Numbered from the stretch's first letter, positions 1-6,736 are shown. The stretch is 10,468 bases of DNA from Burkholderiaceae bacterium (GCA_947461335.1 CANHLB010000042.1:1-10468), one strand, 5' to 3'. The notes: generated from the letters alone by a model not told the origin. Numbers and translations are program-made.

Positions 1-687
1 ATTGAGCACTTTAAAAAAGATGCTTACGGGACCCCATTGCTATCCCTGATTGATAAGGCCTTATTAAATTATTCCAGCACTTTGCTAGCTGATCGACAAA
101 TACTATTTCAACGTTACTTTCTAAAAGATTACGCTAGAAAAGTGGTTGGCATTGGAAGCGTAGGCACAAATTGCATGGTCCTGTATTTTGAAGGCGATAG
201 TGAAAAAGATCCTTTATTTCTGCAATATAAAGAAGCACAAAAATCTGTTCTCAGTCCATATCTAGGGGAATCTATCTATCGCGATATGGGTAAACGAGTT
301 GTTGCAGGTCAACGATTGCTGCAAGGTGCGCCAGATATCTTTTTGAACTACGGTGCTGTGCAGTACGATATTAATAAGAGTCAGGGATTTTATTTACGTC
401 AACTACGCGATATGAAGGGCGGTATTGGCGTTGGTACTGGCGGAGTTTCTTTAAAGAACTTTCCAGACTATGCCAAATTATTCGGCTGGGCATTAGCCTT
501 GGGCCATGCACGCTCTGGTGATGCTGCCATGATTGCGGGGTACTGCGGCCAATCTAAAGGGCTCAATGAAGCTTTATACTCATTCGCAAAATCGTATGCA
601 AAGCAAAACCAGCAAGATTTTGAGGTATTTTGCAAAGCAGTAAAGAGTGGAAAACTAACGGCAGCAAAGAAAAAAACAGCTCTTTAG
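1..687 (+). CDS. DUF2252 family protein, C-terminal part (5' end outside window)
   Basis: The frame is open from base 1 to the TAG at 685-687, so this is the C-terminal part of a longer gene. The TTG at 37 is only an internal codon. The visible 228 residues carry the conserved landmarks of DUF2252 proteins as I know them: an ARKVVGIGSVGT stretch, DPLFLQYKEAQKSVL, GKRVVAGQRLLQ and YLRQLRDMKG, then a C-terminal segment with LGHARSGDA. The fold resembles that of aminoglycoside-phosphotransferase/kinase-like proteins, and the VGSVGT and QYKEA stretches would be its nucleotide-binding parts. No substrate has been established that I can name. The end is Lys-rich. It is followed after 55 bp by a same-strand small gene. 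Family call is firm; function is unknown. Confidence 0.85.
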   Translation: MEHFKKDAYGTPLLSLIDKALLNYSSTLLADRQILFQRYFLKDYARKVVGIGSVGTNCMVLYFEGDSEKDPLFLQYKEAQKSVLSPYLGESIYRDMGKRVVAGQRLLQGAPDIFLNYGAVQYDINKSQGFYLRQLRDMKGGIGVGTGGVSLKNFPDYAKLFGWALALGHARSGDAAMIAGYCGQSKGLNEALYSFAKSYAKQNQQDFEVFCKAVKSGKLTAAKKKTAL

Positions 688-702
688 GGTGATTTCATTT
701 AA

Positions 703-724
703 CTGACATATTCCTGAAATATTC
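703..724 (+). promoter_or_regulatory. 11-bp tandem direct repeat, weak Pho-box-like
   Basis: CTGACATATTC (703-713) is followed directly by CTGAAATATTC (714-724), identical at 10 of 11 positions. A tandem 7-mer with a 4-bp AT-rich spacer is the architecture of a PhoB site. Against the E. coli consensus CTGTCATAWAWCTGTCAY the 18-mer 703-720 matches 13/18. A TATACG −10-like hexamer lies at 734-739, just before the GTG start at 743. PhoB binding is inferred from the spacing and partial match only. Confidence 0.4.
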
Positions 725-742
725 ACAGCCCAATATACGACT

Positions 743-955
743 GTGAACATTATTCAAGAAAAACAACAATCTACGATTACTTGCCCACATTGCCTTGCGA
801 CAGAGGTGCTTGAGGTCCCAAGAGGATCATCCCAGCATTTATATCGCTGTCGCGCCTGCAGTAATATTTTGAAGCCAAAATCTGGTGATTGCTGTATTTT
901 TTGCAGCTTTGGCGACCTTGATTGCTCTAGCGCGGAACAAAACTTAGCCTCCTAA
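743..955 (+). CDS. GDCCVxC-family small Cys-rich protein
   Basis: This 70-residue protein has three Cys groups: CPHC (14-17), CRAC (36-39) and a GDCCIFCSFG block (48-57) with Cys 50, 51 and 54. The last block is the signature of the small GDCCVxC family, some members of which are selenoproteins. Here all these positions are ordinary Cys codons. The two CxxC pairs look like a zinc-ribbon, with the CCxxC group possibly redox-active or metal-binding. No biochemical role is established that I know of. The start is GTG at 743: an in-frame TGA at 704-706 blocks extension, and there is no ATG before the Cys motifs. There is no clear Shine-Dalgarno site, so the transcript may be nearly leaderless. 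No signal peptide, so it is probably cytoplasmic. Confidence 0.8.
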   Translation: MNIIQEKQQSTITCPHCLATEVLEVPRGSSQHLYRCRACSNILKPKSGDCCIFCSFGDLDCSSAEQNLAS

Positions 956-992
956 GCTTTTCCCCAGTAGACTAGCTGCTAATTTCATTAAT

Positions 993-1021
993 ATGTCACG
1001 GTTTTTTCATAAAATAGACAT
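993..1021 (+). promoter_or_regulatory. weak Pho-box-like repeat upstream of ppx
   Basis: Three 7-mers recur at 11-bp steps: ATGTCAC (993-999), TTTTCAT (1004-1010) and TAGACAT (1015-1021), the last two separated by AAAA. The 18-mer 1004-1021 matches the E. coli Pho-box consensus at 13/18, the 18-mer 993-1010 at only 11/18. No good −10 is visible downstream (TAAGTT at 1034-1039 is weak). In AT-rich DNA a match this weak could be chance. It is listed because stronger copies of the same pattern occur elsewhere in the window. Confidence 0.3.
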
Positions 1022-1054
1022 ATTGGCTTAGCGTAAGTTTATTTAGGGAATATT

Positions 1055-2617
1055 TTGGCAATTCATTCTGACGACTCTGTATCTTCATCAGACGACCTAG
1101 TTGCAGCGGTAGATTTGGGCTCTAATAGTTTTCGGATGTTAGTTGCTCAAGCTATTAATACCCCATCAGGGACTCAACTTCGTCCTATTGATACCCTGCG
1201 TGACTCTGTACGCTTGGCGGCAGGCTTAACTGAAAACAAGCTTTTAGATAGCGCTGCTTATGAGCGCGGCCTGGCAGCAGTAAGTCGTTTTGGAGAGCGT
1301 ATTCGTGGTTTTGATCCATCCAATGTACGCGCGGTTGCTACTAATACTTTAAGGGTGGCAAAAAATGCACAGCAATTTGTACATGATGCCCAAGAAGCTT
1401 TAGGCTTTCCGATCGAGGTCATTGCAGGGGTTGAGGAAGCTCGTTTGATTTATATTGGGGCAGCCCATGAAGTTCAAGCTGCGCAAGGGAATCGCCTAGT
1501 CGTTGATATTGGCGGCGGCTCTACAGAATTCATCATTGGTAAAGGTTATGAGCCCAAACTGATGGAAAGCCTTTATATAGGCTGTGTTTCACACAGCATG
1601 CGCTTTTTCCCAAAAGGTAATGTTGACGCTCATGCATTTAAAGAGGCTGAATTAGCTGCCAGACGTGAGATTCAGGTCATTTCAGGCGCTTACCTCAAGA
1701 GCGGCTGGAATCAAGCCATTGGGTCTTCTGGTACTGCTAGGGCATTAGCTGAACTGATAGCTACGAATGATTTCAATGGTCAAGGTGATAGCTTAACTAT
1801 GGGGCGTGTAAATGCCTCTAGCGGTTTAATCACCCGTGATGGCCTACGTGCCATGAAAAAACATTTACTGAAATATGAAAACGTCAGTCAAGTTGAATTA
1901 TTAGGTTTAAAAGACGATAGACGCATAGTTTGGCCTGGTGGATTAGCCATCATGCTAGCGGTCTTTGACGAACTGGGTATCGAAGAAATGGAAGTGACCG
2001 ATGCCGCCCTACGCACCGGTGTTCTTTACGATCTCTTGGGGCGATCCCAGCATCATGACATGCGTTATGTTACGGTTGAGCAATTTATGCAACGCTACTC
2101 TGCTGATCGAGAGCAGGCAACTCGTGTTGGCAAACTGGCTTCAGAATTCTTACAACAGTTACCGAAGTCTGAAACTGAGAGTAGGGTAGATAACATTGCC
2201 CTTTTGCAATGGGCTGCTAATCTGCATGAGATTGGCCTATCGATTTCACATAATGGCTATCACAAGCATTCAGCTTATATTGCAGGTAATGCTGATATGC
2301 CTGGTTTTTCAAAAAACGATCAGGCCCGCTTAGCAGCACTTCTCATTGGTCATACCGGTAAATTAGGTAAGCTTGCGCACAACGCCAGTTTTCACGACTG
2401 GCGTATGTTGTTCTGTTTGCGTTTAGCTCAAGTTCTTTGTCGCGGTAGAAGCGATGAAGATTTACCAAAAGTTAAGGTTTCCGAAAAAGATGGCACTTAC
2501 CAGGTGAGCATCTCTAAAGAGTGGGCTCAAACACACCCACTAACCGAATTTAGCCTTCTAAAAGAAGCGGCTGAATGGAATCGCATCGGCCGCTCTTATG
2601 AGCTTAATCAAAAATAA
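1055..2617 (+). CDS. ppx: exopolyphosphatase, Ppx/GppA family
   Basis: Ppx hydrolyses terminal phosphates from inorganic polyphosphate in the cytoplasm; GppA relatives also act on pppGpp. The 520-residue length fits full Ppx proteins with a C-terminal helical domain. The N-terminal actin/HSP70-like ATPase fold shows phosphate loop 1 (DLGSNSFRM, 20-28), the GVEEARLIY segment (125-133) with the expected catalytic Glu, and phosphate loop 2 (DIGGGSTEF, 151-159). A C-terminal HD-like region (roughly 385-440) contains LHEIGLSIS and HKHSAYI. The start is TTG at 1055, chosen because AGGGAA at 1045-1050 lies at Shine-Dalgarno distance and the next ATG falls inside phosphate loop 1. It converges on the minus-strand acyltransferase with only 9 bp between stops and no visible terminator hairpin. 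A weak Pho-box-like repeat lies upstream. Ppx rather than GppA is favoured by length and by the PPK2 gene nearby. Confidence 0.93.
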   Translation: MAIHSDDSVSSSDDLVAAVDLGSNSFRMLVAQAINTPSGTQLRPIDTLRDSVRLAAGLTENKLLDSAAYERGLAAVSRFGERIRGFDPSNVRAVATNTLRVAKNAQQFVHDAQEALGFPIEVIAGVEEARLIYIGAAHEVQAAQGNRLVVDIGGGSTEFIIGKGYEPKLMESLYIGCVSHSMRFFPKGNVDAHAFKEAELAARREIQVISGAYLKSGWNQAIGSSGTARALAELIATNDFNGQGDSLTMGRVNASSGLITRDGLRAMKKHLLKYENVSQVELLGLKDDRRIVWPGGLAIMLAVFDELGIEEMEVTDAALRTGVLYDLLGRSQHHDMRYVTVEQFMQRYSADREQATRVGKLASEFLQQLPKSETESRVDNIALLQWAANLHEIGLSISHNGYHKHSAYIAGNADMPGFSKNDQARLAALLIGHTGKLGKLAHNASFHDWRMLFCLRLAQVLCRGRSDEDLPKVKVSEKDGTYQVSISKEWAQTHPLTEFSLLKEAAEWNRIGRSYELNQK

Positions 2618-2626
2618 TCACTAAGA

Positions 2627-3553
2627 TTACAGGCCTAAGAAATGCTTTGCATAGCGTGGATTAATCTCTGATAAGCGCAACATGGTTAGTAAGTCTGCTG
2701 TATTGAAATCAGGATCCCAAGCAGGTGCACTACAAATCTTTGCTCCTAGCTTTAGATAACCTTTAATGAGAGGCGGCGCATCAACTTGCAGACCTCCATT
2801 AAGCTTATCTAAAGGCAGCGCGAGACGGGGGAAAGCATGAAACTCTGTTGGGGCCATTTGCTCATTATTGAGTGAGTTATACAGGCTTGCTGCAAAGTGA
2901 CCACCATCTGCCATTGGGATACTTGCGCAGCCGAGCATGATCTCATAGCCATTTTTTTGCATGTATTGCGCTAAACCACTCCATAAGGACATGATGACTG
3001 CGCCAGAGCGGTAGTCTTGGTGGACGCAAGAGCGACCTAATTCCACTAACTTAGGGCGTAAGTGATCTAGACGGGATAAATCAAATTCAGAGTCTGAATA
3101 TAAACGGCCGATTTCTTGTGCTTTGTGGGGAGGCAATACACGATAGGTACCCACGACCTTCAATGTATCTTGATCACGTATGAGAAGGTGATCACAATAG
3201 GCATCGAATTCATCGATATCTAAGCCTTCAGCATTCTGAGAGAGGTTTGCACCCATCTCTTCTGCAAAAACTTTATAGCGTAATCTTTGCGCTTCTTTGA
3301 TTTCACTTGGGGAGCTTGCCCACTCAATCTGAAAGGCAGGCTTTTTAGATTTAGTAACTGGGCTGCTTGTAGGAAGTATCTCAATCGCCGCTAACTCGGA
3401 TCGAGCTTTGGTAGCAAATTTTTTCCCAAAGAGCTTTTTGGCTAACTTTTTAGAAAGCTTCTTAAAGGTCTGTAATTTAGGTCTAGGTATTTTTTTCTCT
3501 TTTTTGAAGGAGAAAATTTCAAAGGCGCCAATGGGGTTCGGAATATCTGACAT
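2627..3553 (-). CDS. OlsB-like GNAT N-acyltransferase (ornithine-lipid type)
   Basis: This 308-residue protein belongs to the GNAT branch (Acetyltransf_5) that includes OlsB. OlsB transfers a 3-hydroxyacyl chain from acyl-ACP to the α-amino group of ornithine, the first step to ornithine lipid. Landmarks seen are RLRYKVFAEEMGA (90-102), CDHLLIRD (120-127), VVGTYRVLPP (133-142), YSDSEFDL (152-159), ELGRSCVHQDYR (171-182) and a GCASIPMADGG segment. Residues 17-51 form an unusual basic extension with 16 Lys/Arg and KKLx repeats, which may bind anionic membrane. Start ATG has AAGG at 3561-3564 (read on the minus strand) at good spacing. It is the last gene of the minus-strand run, 44 bp after dgkA. 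Alternative: an acyl-amino-acid synthase with another amino acid substrate; the acceptor cannot be read from sequence. Confidence 0.75.
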   Translation of the reverse strand: MSDIPNPIGAFEIFSFKKEKKIPRPKLQTFKKLSKKLAKKLFGKKFATKARSELAAIEILPTSSPVTKSKKPAFQIEWASSPSEIKEAQRLRYKVFAEEMGANLSQNAEGLDIDEFDAYCDHLLIRDQDTLKVVGTYRVLPPHKAQEIGRLYSDSEFDLSRLDHLRPKLVELGRSCVHQDYRSGAVIMSLWSGLAQYMQKNGYEIMLGCASIPMADGGHFAASLYNSLNNEQMAPTEFHAFPRLALPLDKLNGGLQVDAPPLIKGYLKLGAKICSAPAWDPDFNTADLLTMLRLSEINPRYAKHFLGL

Positions 3554-3597
3554 AAATTAACCTTATTAAACGTTTATCTAATAGTAGGGGGCATTTG

Positions 3598-4002
3598 TTA
3601 CATCTTTAAGACAAGGGGTATACATACTGCAGACCACATCAGTACGGCAATCAAGAGGGCTAACATCACTGCTGCGGAACCAAAATCCTTGGCTCTTTTT
3701 GATAAGTCGTGATGCTCAAAGGAAATACGATCAATAGCAGCTTCAACACTTGAATTGAGTAGTTCAACAACGAGTACCATAATCAAAGAAGAAATCAGCA
3801 GTGCTTTTTCTAGATAAGTAATAGGTAAGAAAAAAGCAATTGGAGTCGTTATAGCAAATAGGGTGAGCTCTTGTCTAAAGGCGCTCTCTTCTAGAAAGGC
3901 ATATACCAGGCCACACCAAGAGTTCTTGGCTGCGTGCCAAGCTCTGGTTAATCCTCGGTTACCTTTATGAGGATTTTGATTGATGTGGTACTTGGTATCC
4001 AA
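3598..4002 (-). CDS. dgkA: diacylglycerol kinase DgkA
   Basis: DgkA is a small inner-membrane enzyme that uses ATP to phosphorylate diacylglycerol to phosphatidate. The 134-residue protein has the family layout: an N-terminal amphipathic segment with AKNSWCGL and ESAFRQEL, then three hydrophobic spans (about 47-64, 66-82 and 108-130). The active-site signature ELLNSSVEAAIDRIS (80-94) is followed by KRAKDFGSAAV (102-112). Glu80, Asn83, Glu87 and Asp106 are in the expected places. The start is TTG at 4002, 12 bp after the glycosyltransferase stop; no ATG lies between it and the conserved core. The ribosome site is weak, so translational coupling is likely. Next to a diacylglycerol-producing phosphodiesterase and a glycosyltransferase, its likely job here is returning diacylglycerol to phospholipid synthesis. 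Confidence 0.93.
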   Translation of the reverse strand: MDTKYHINQNPHKGNRGLTRAWHAAKNSWCGLVYAFLEESAFRQELTLFAITTPIAFFLPITYLEKALLISSLIMVLVVELLNSSVEAAIDRISFEHHDLSKRAKDFGSAAVMLALLIAVLMWSAVCIPLVLKM

Positions 4003-4014
4003 TGCTTGCTTTCT

Positions 4015-5043
4015 TTAAGCCAGTGCTGTTACATGGACTTCAGTAGAGGGCACTGGCTTGAGATGCTGCACAAATTGTTCGGATGCCGCTCTCCATGAGA
4101 ACTTTTCAGCGTGTGCACGAGCTACTTCGCGTGGAATCTTTAGTGCCGCAATGCATGCTTCACGTAAATCTTCATTCATGGCACCAGCAGGAGAGTCGCC
4201 TAATACATCAATGGGGCCGGTAACAGGATAGGCGGCTACAGGGGTGCCACAAGCCATGGCTTCAAGCAAAACCAGACCAAAGGTATCTGTCTTGCTTGGG
4301 AAAACAAAGACATCAGCCGCTGCATAGACCTTGGCTAACTCCTGTTGTTGCAAGACGCCGAGGTAATTGATCTCAGGATATTTTTCTTTAATTCCGGCCA
4401 TTGCAGGACCGTCACCAACTACCCATTTTGATCCAGGGAGGTCGATTTCTAAGAAGGCATTGATATTTTTCTCGATGGCAACGCGACCAACGTATAAAAA
4501 GATAGGATGGGCGGTATTAAGGGCTTTAGATTCTTGCATCTTAAAAATATCGAGATCCACACCTCTAGACCACAAGACAACATTATTTAGTCCGTACTTT
4601 TCTAAGTCATCCTTGACCACAATCGTCGGAGCCATAACAGCCATTGACTTGCCATGGAACCAACGAATAAATGCATAAGTAATTGCAAGCGGAATGCCAG
4701 TACGCGCTTTCACATATTCTGGAAAGCGGGTGTGATAGGCCGTAGAAAAGGGCAGATCATTTTTAACCGCATAAGAGCGCGCCGATAATCCAAGGGGACC
4801 CTCGGTAGCAATGTGCATAGCGTCTGGGGCAAATTCCTTAATGCGGCGTGCTACTTCTTTACCGGGGAATAAGGAGAGGGCAATATCGGGATAGGTTGGG
4901 CACGGTATGGATTTAAAGCCATTGGGAGTAATCATTTCAACTTCATGACCCATGGCAGTCAATTCAGCGCGCGTTTGCTTAAGAGTACGCACTACGCCAT
5001 TCACTTGTGGATCCCATGCATCTGTAATGATCATAATTTTCAT
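4015..5043 (-). CDS. GT4 glycosyltransferase, Agt-like (probable glycolipid synthase)
   Basis: This 342-residue GT-B fold enzyme belongs to family GT4. The N-terminal acceptor domain starts with DAWDPQVNGVVRTL (8-21) and includes the ATEGPLGL (79-86) and YHTRFPEY (103-110) segments. The C-terminal nucleotide-sugar domain has FLYVGRVAIEKNI (182-194), VVGDGP (208-213) and SKTDTFGLVLLEAMACGTPV (250-269). In the last, the first acid of the usual E-x7-E motif is Asp253 and the second is Glu261. No signal peptide, so it would act at the cytoplasmic membrane face. Closely similar GT4 proteins are, from my knowledge of the family, encoded beside plcP in bacteria that replace phospholipids with glycosyl-diacylglycerol (Agt). 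Start ATG overlaps the plcP stop as ATGA, with AGAGG 7 nt upstream, so the two are translationally coupled. Sugar donor (glucose, galactose or glucuronate) cannot be told from sequence. Confidence 0.82.
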   Translation of the reverse strand: MKIMIITDAWDPQVNGVVRTLKQTRAELTAMGHEVEMITPNGFKSIPCPTYPDIALSLFPGKEVARRIKEFAPDAMHIATEGPLGLSARSYAVKNDLPFSTAYHTRFPEYVKARTGIPLAITYAFIRWFHGKSMAVMAPTIVVKDDLEKYGLNNVVLWSRGVDLDIFKMQESKALNTAHPIFLYVGRVAIEKNINAFLEIDLPGSKWVVGDGPAMAGIKEKYPEINYLGVLQQQELAKVYAAADVFVFPSKTDTFGLVLLEAMACGTPVAAYPVTGPIDVLGDSPAGAMNEDLREACIAALKIPREVARAHAEKFSWRAASEQFVQHLKPVPSTEVHVTALA

Positions 5044-5849
5044 ATTGCGGCCTCTTTGAGAAAAGATTCAACAGCAGGTTCGAAAGAAAGTTCAGGTATT
5101 TCTACTGGTTCACCTTTGATATGGGTCCAATAAATAATTTTGAGCTCACCAGTTTGTGTTTCAACTAATGCAGAAAGGCTCTCTACCCAATCACCATCAT
5201 TGCAATAGAGTAGGCCGTCAATTTCACGAATCTCTGCTTTATGAATATGGCCACAGACAACGCCATCGCAACCGCGTAGGCGTGCTTCTCTAGCCATGAT
5301 GTGCTCAAAGTCGGCGATATAACTGACCGCATTTTTGACTTGGTGCTTGAGGTATTGAGATAGAGACCAATATTGAAAGCCCATTTTGGCTCGCAACATA
5401 TTGAAGTACCGGTTGATATATAAAATGAAGGAATAGAGCGTATCGCCTACATAGGCTAGCCATTTGGCGTATTGCATAACACCATCAAATAGGTCGCCGT
5501 GAGTAACCCACAGTTTTTTGCCATCTAAGGTTGTATGAATACATTCCTCTACAACCTTGACATCGCCAAAGGACATGCCAAAAAACTGCCTTGCACTTTC
5601 ATCATGATTACCTGGAACGTAAATAACTTCTGTGCCTTTACGAGCCTTACGCAATAGTTTTTGAACTACGTCGTTATGCGCTTGAGGCCAGTAAAATGAT
5701 TTCTTTAGCCTCCATCCGTCGATAATGTCGCCCACTAAATAAAACTTATCAGCTTCATTGTGTTTTAGAAAATCGAGGAGGTAGTTTGCCTGACACCCTG
5801 ATGTTCCGAGGTGTACGTCTGAAATCCAGATGGCTCTGTAATGCATCAT
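5040..5849 (-). CDS. plcP: PlcP-like metallophosphoesterase (often annotated UDP-2,3-diacylglucosamine diphosphatase)
   Basis: This 269-residue calcineurin-type phosphoesterase has all five metal-binding blocks: SDVHLG (10-15), GDIIDGW (40-46), GNHDE (80-84), THGD (116-119) and GHIH (200-203). The sequences between them, such as YWPQAHNDVVQKLLRKARKG (53-72), WLAYVGD (130-136) and YWSLSQYLKHQVKNAV (160-175), are those of the COG2908 branch containing Sinorhizobium PlcP. PlcP is a Mn-dependent phospholipase C that removes head groups from phosphatidylcholine and phosphatidylethanolamine during phosphate starvation. True LpxH is shorter and lacks these segments. Neighbours agree: a coupled Agt-like glycosyltransferase follows, then dgkA. 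The start is the first of two consecutive ATGs; there is no clear Shine-Dalgarno site. Upstream repeats match the Pho box. PlcP is an inference from family and context; a COG2908 phosphodiesterase is certain. Confidence 0.8.
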   Translation of the reverse strand: MMHYRAIWISDVHLGTSGCQANYLLDFLKHNEADKFYLVGDIIDGWRLKKSFYWPQAHNDVVQKLLRKARKGTEVIYVPGNHDESARQFFGMSFGDVKVVEECIHTTLDGKKLWVTHGDLFDGVMQYAKWLAYVGDTLYSFILYINRYFNMLRAKMGFQYWSLSQYLKHQVKNAVSYIADFEHIMAREARLRGCDGVVCGHIHKAEIREIDGLLYCNDGDWVESLSALVETQTGELKIIYWTHIKGEPVEIPELSFEPAVESFLKEAAI

Positions 5850-5857
5850 GAAACCGT

Positions 5858-5866
5858 ATTAAGCCA
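5858..5866 (-). promoter_or_regulatory. possible extended −10 for plcP
   Basis: On the minus strand TGG is followed by CTTAAT (5863 to 5858). This is an extended −10 of the TGn type with 4/6 match to TATAAT, beginning 10 nt after a degenerate fourth Pho-like unit (CTTACAC, 5880 to 5874). That is the spacing expected of PhoB-activated promoters. Transcription would start about 2 nt before the ATG at 5849, giving an almost leaderless mRNA, consistent with the missing Shine-Dalgarno site. Weak on its own. Confidence 0.3.
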
Positions 5867-5884
5867 ACAGACTGTGTAAGCATC

Positions 5885-5913
5885 ATGACATTTTTAAGAC
5901 ACTTTTATGACGA
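5885..5913 (-). promoter_or_regulatory. Pho box (PhoB operator), three 11-bp units, plcP/plsC divergent region
   Basis: Read on the minus strand, TCGTCAT (5913-5907), GTGTCTT (5902-5896) and ATGTCAT (5891-5885) are separated by AAAA spacers, an exact 11-bp period. The 18-mer 5902-5885 matches the E. coli consensus CTGTCATAWAWCTGTCAY at 15/18, and the upstream 18-mer 5913-5896 at 14/18. A degenerate fourth unit may lie at 5880-5874. The array is oriented toward plcP but also lies immediately upstream of, or overlapping, the divergent plsC-like start. PhoB binding is inferred; repeats and spacing are directly visible. Confidence 0.7.
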
Positions 5914-6731
5914 TGCGTTTATGGTTTAGGATATTTACTCTTATGCCCACCAAAACAATCTCTGCAGATTGCAGCACCCCATTTTTTCTCTACATTGCAC
6001 TGTGGCTCTTAGTTATTGCTCATGTTTTAAGGGGGCTGATCACACTATTGATCCTTTTTCCATTTATTGATAGAGCATCAAAAAATGATCATATTCAGAG
6101 ATGGTCTAAGAGACTATTAAAAATTTTTGGCATTGAGCTGCAGGTCAATGCTTCAAACCTCATTCCACATGGTCCATTCCTGCTTGCTTCAAATCATGTG
6201 TCCTGGATGGATATTCATGTAATTAATGCATTTAAGCCCATTCGATTTGTAGCTAAGTCTGAAGTTGCAAATTGGCCAATCTTTGGATGGATGGCAAAGC
6301 AACTTGGAACTGTATTTATCAGAAGAGATAGCTCAAAGCACGCTAGGCAAGTGGTTCATGAGCTGGCTGATTTGCTGAAAACTCAATCTATCTGTATTTT
6401 CCCCGAAGGTACTTCAACGATTGGTAAAAGTGTGCATTCTTTCAAGCCCAATTTATTCGAGGCGGCAGTAGTAGCGAAGGTCCCAGTGTGTACTCTAGCC
6501 TTAGCGTATTTTGATCAAAAAACAGGGACGCATTCTGAAATCCCTGCCTTCATTGGGGATATGGGCTTGATGACATCTATGGCTAGTATCTTAAAAAGCC
6601 GCAATTTAAGAGTGAAATTGACATTTTTTGCACCTATAAGCGCCTATTCAGATCAGGCTATAGATCGCAAAGGACTTGCCTTCTATAGCCAGGAACAGGT
6701 TGCCCAATATCTCGCAAAACACTGTAATTAG
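5907..6731 (+). CDS. plsC: PlsC/OlsA-like 1-acylglycerol-phosphate acyltransferase
   Basis: This is a membrane-associated acyltransferase of the PlsC family (274 residues from the first ATG). It shows motif I NHVSWMD (96-102, the HX4D catalytic pair His97/Asp102), motif II VFIRR (136-140) and motif III FPEGTST (165-171). A hydrophobic anchor runs from about 26 to 54. PlsC acylates lysophosphatidate to phosphatidate; the relative OlsA acylates lyso-ornithine lipid to ornithine lipid. The motifs do not separate the two. Its position divergent from an OlsB-like gene and sharing a Pho-type operator makes OlsA worth considering. Start is uncertain: ATGs at 5907 and 5913 lie inside or against the Pho repeat, whereas ATG 5943 (262 residues) leaves the operator upstream and has AGGA at 5928-5931, though at a long 11-nt spacing. 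Confidence 0.88.
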   Translation: MTMRLWFRIFTLMPTKTISADCSTPFFLYIALWLLVIAHVLRGLITLLILFPFIDRASKNDHIQRWSKRLLKIFGIELQVNASNLIPHGPFLLASNHVSWMDIHVINAFKPIRFVAKSEVANWPIFGWMAKQLGTVFIRRDSSKHARQVVHELADLLKTQSICIFPEGTSTIGKSVHSFKPNLFEAAVVAKVPVCTLALAYFDQKTGTHSEIPAFIGDMGLMTSMASILKSRNLRVKLTFFAPISAYSDQAIDRKGLAFYSQEQVAQYLAKHCN

Positions 6732-6736
6732 GAGCG

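Noticed and set aside
2618..2626. Bidirectional terminator between ppx and the OlsB-like gene
   Set aside because: Only 9 bp separate the stops, and no hairpin with a T-tract is visible on either strand.
3567..3576. 10-bp perfect palindrome TAAACGTTTA between dgkA and the OlsB-like gene
   Set aside because: Short, AT-rich and without further symmetry or a good promoter. Chance occurrence is likely.
5040..5849. LpxH (UDP-2,3-diacylglucosamine diphosphatase of lipid A synthesis)
   Set aside because: The usual automatic name, but the inter-motif segments and the coupled GT4 gene fit the PlcP branch better. Kept as an alternative only.
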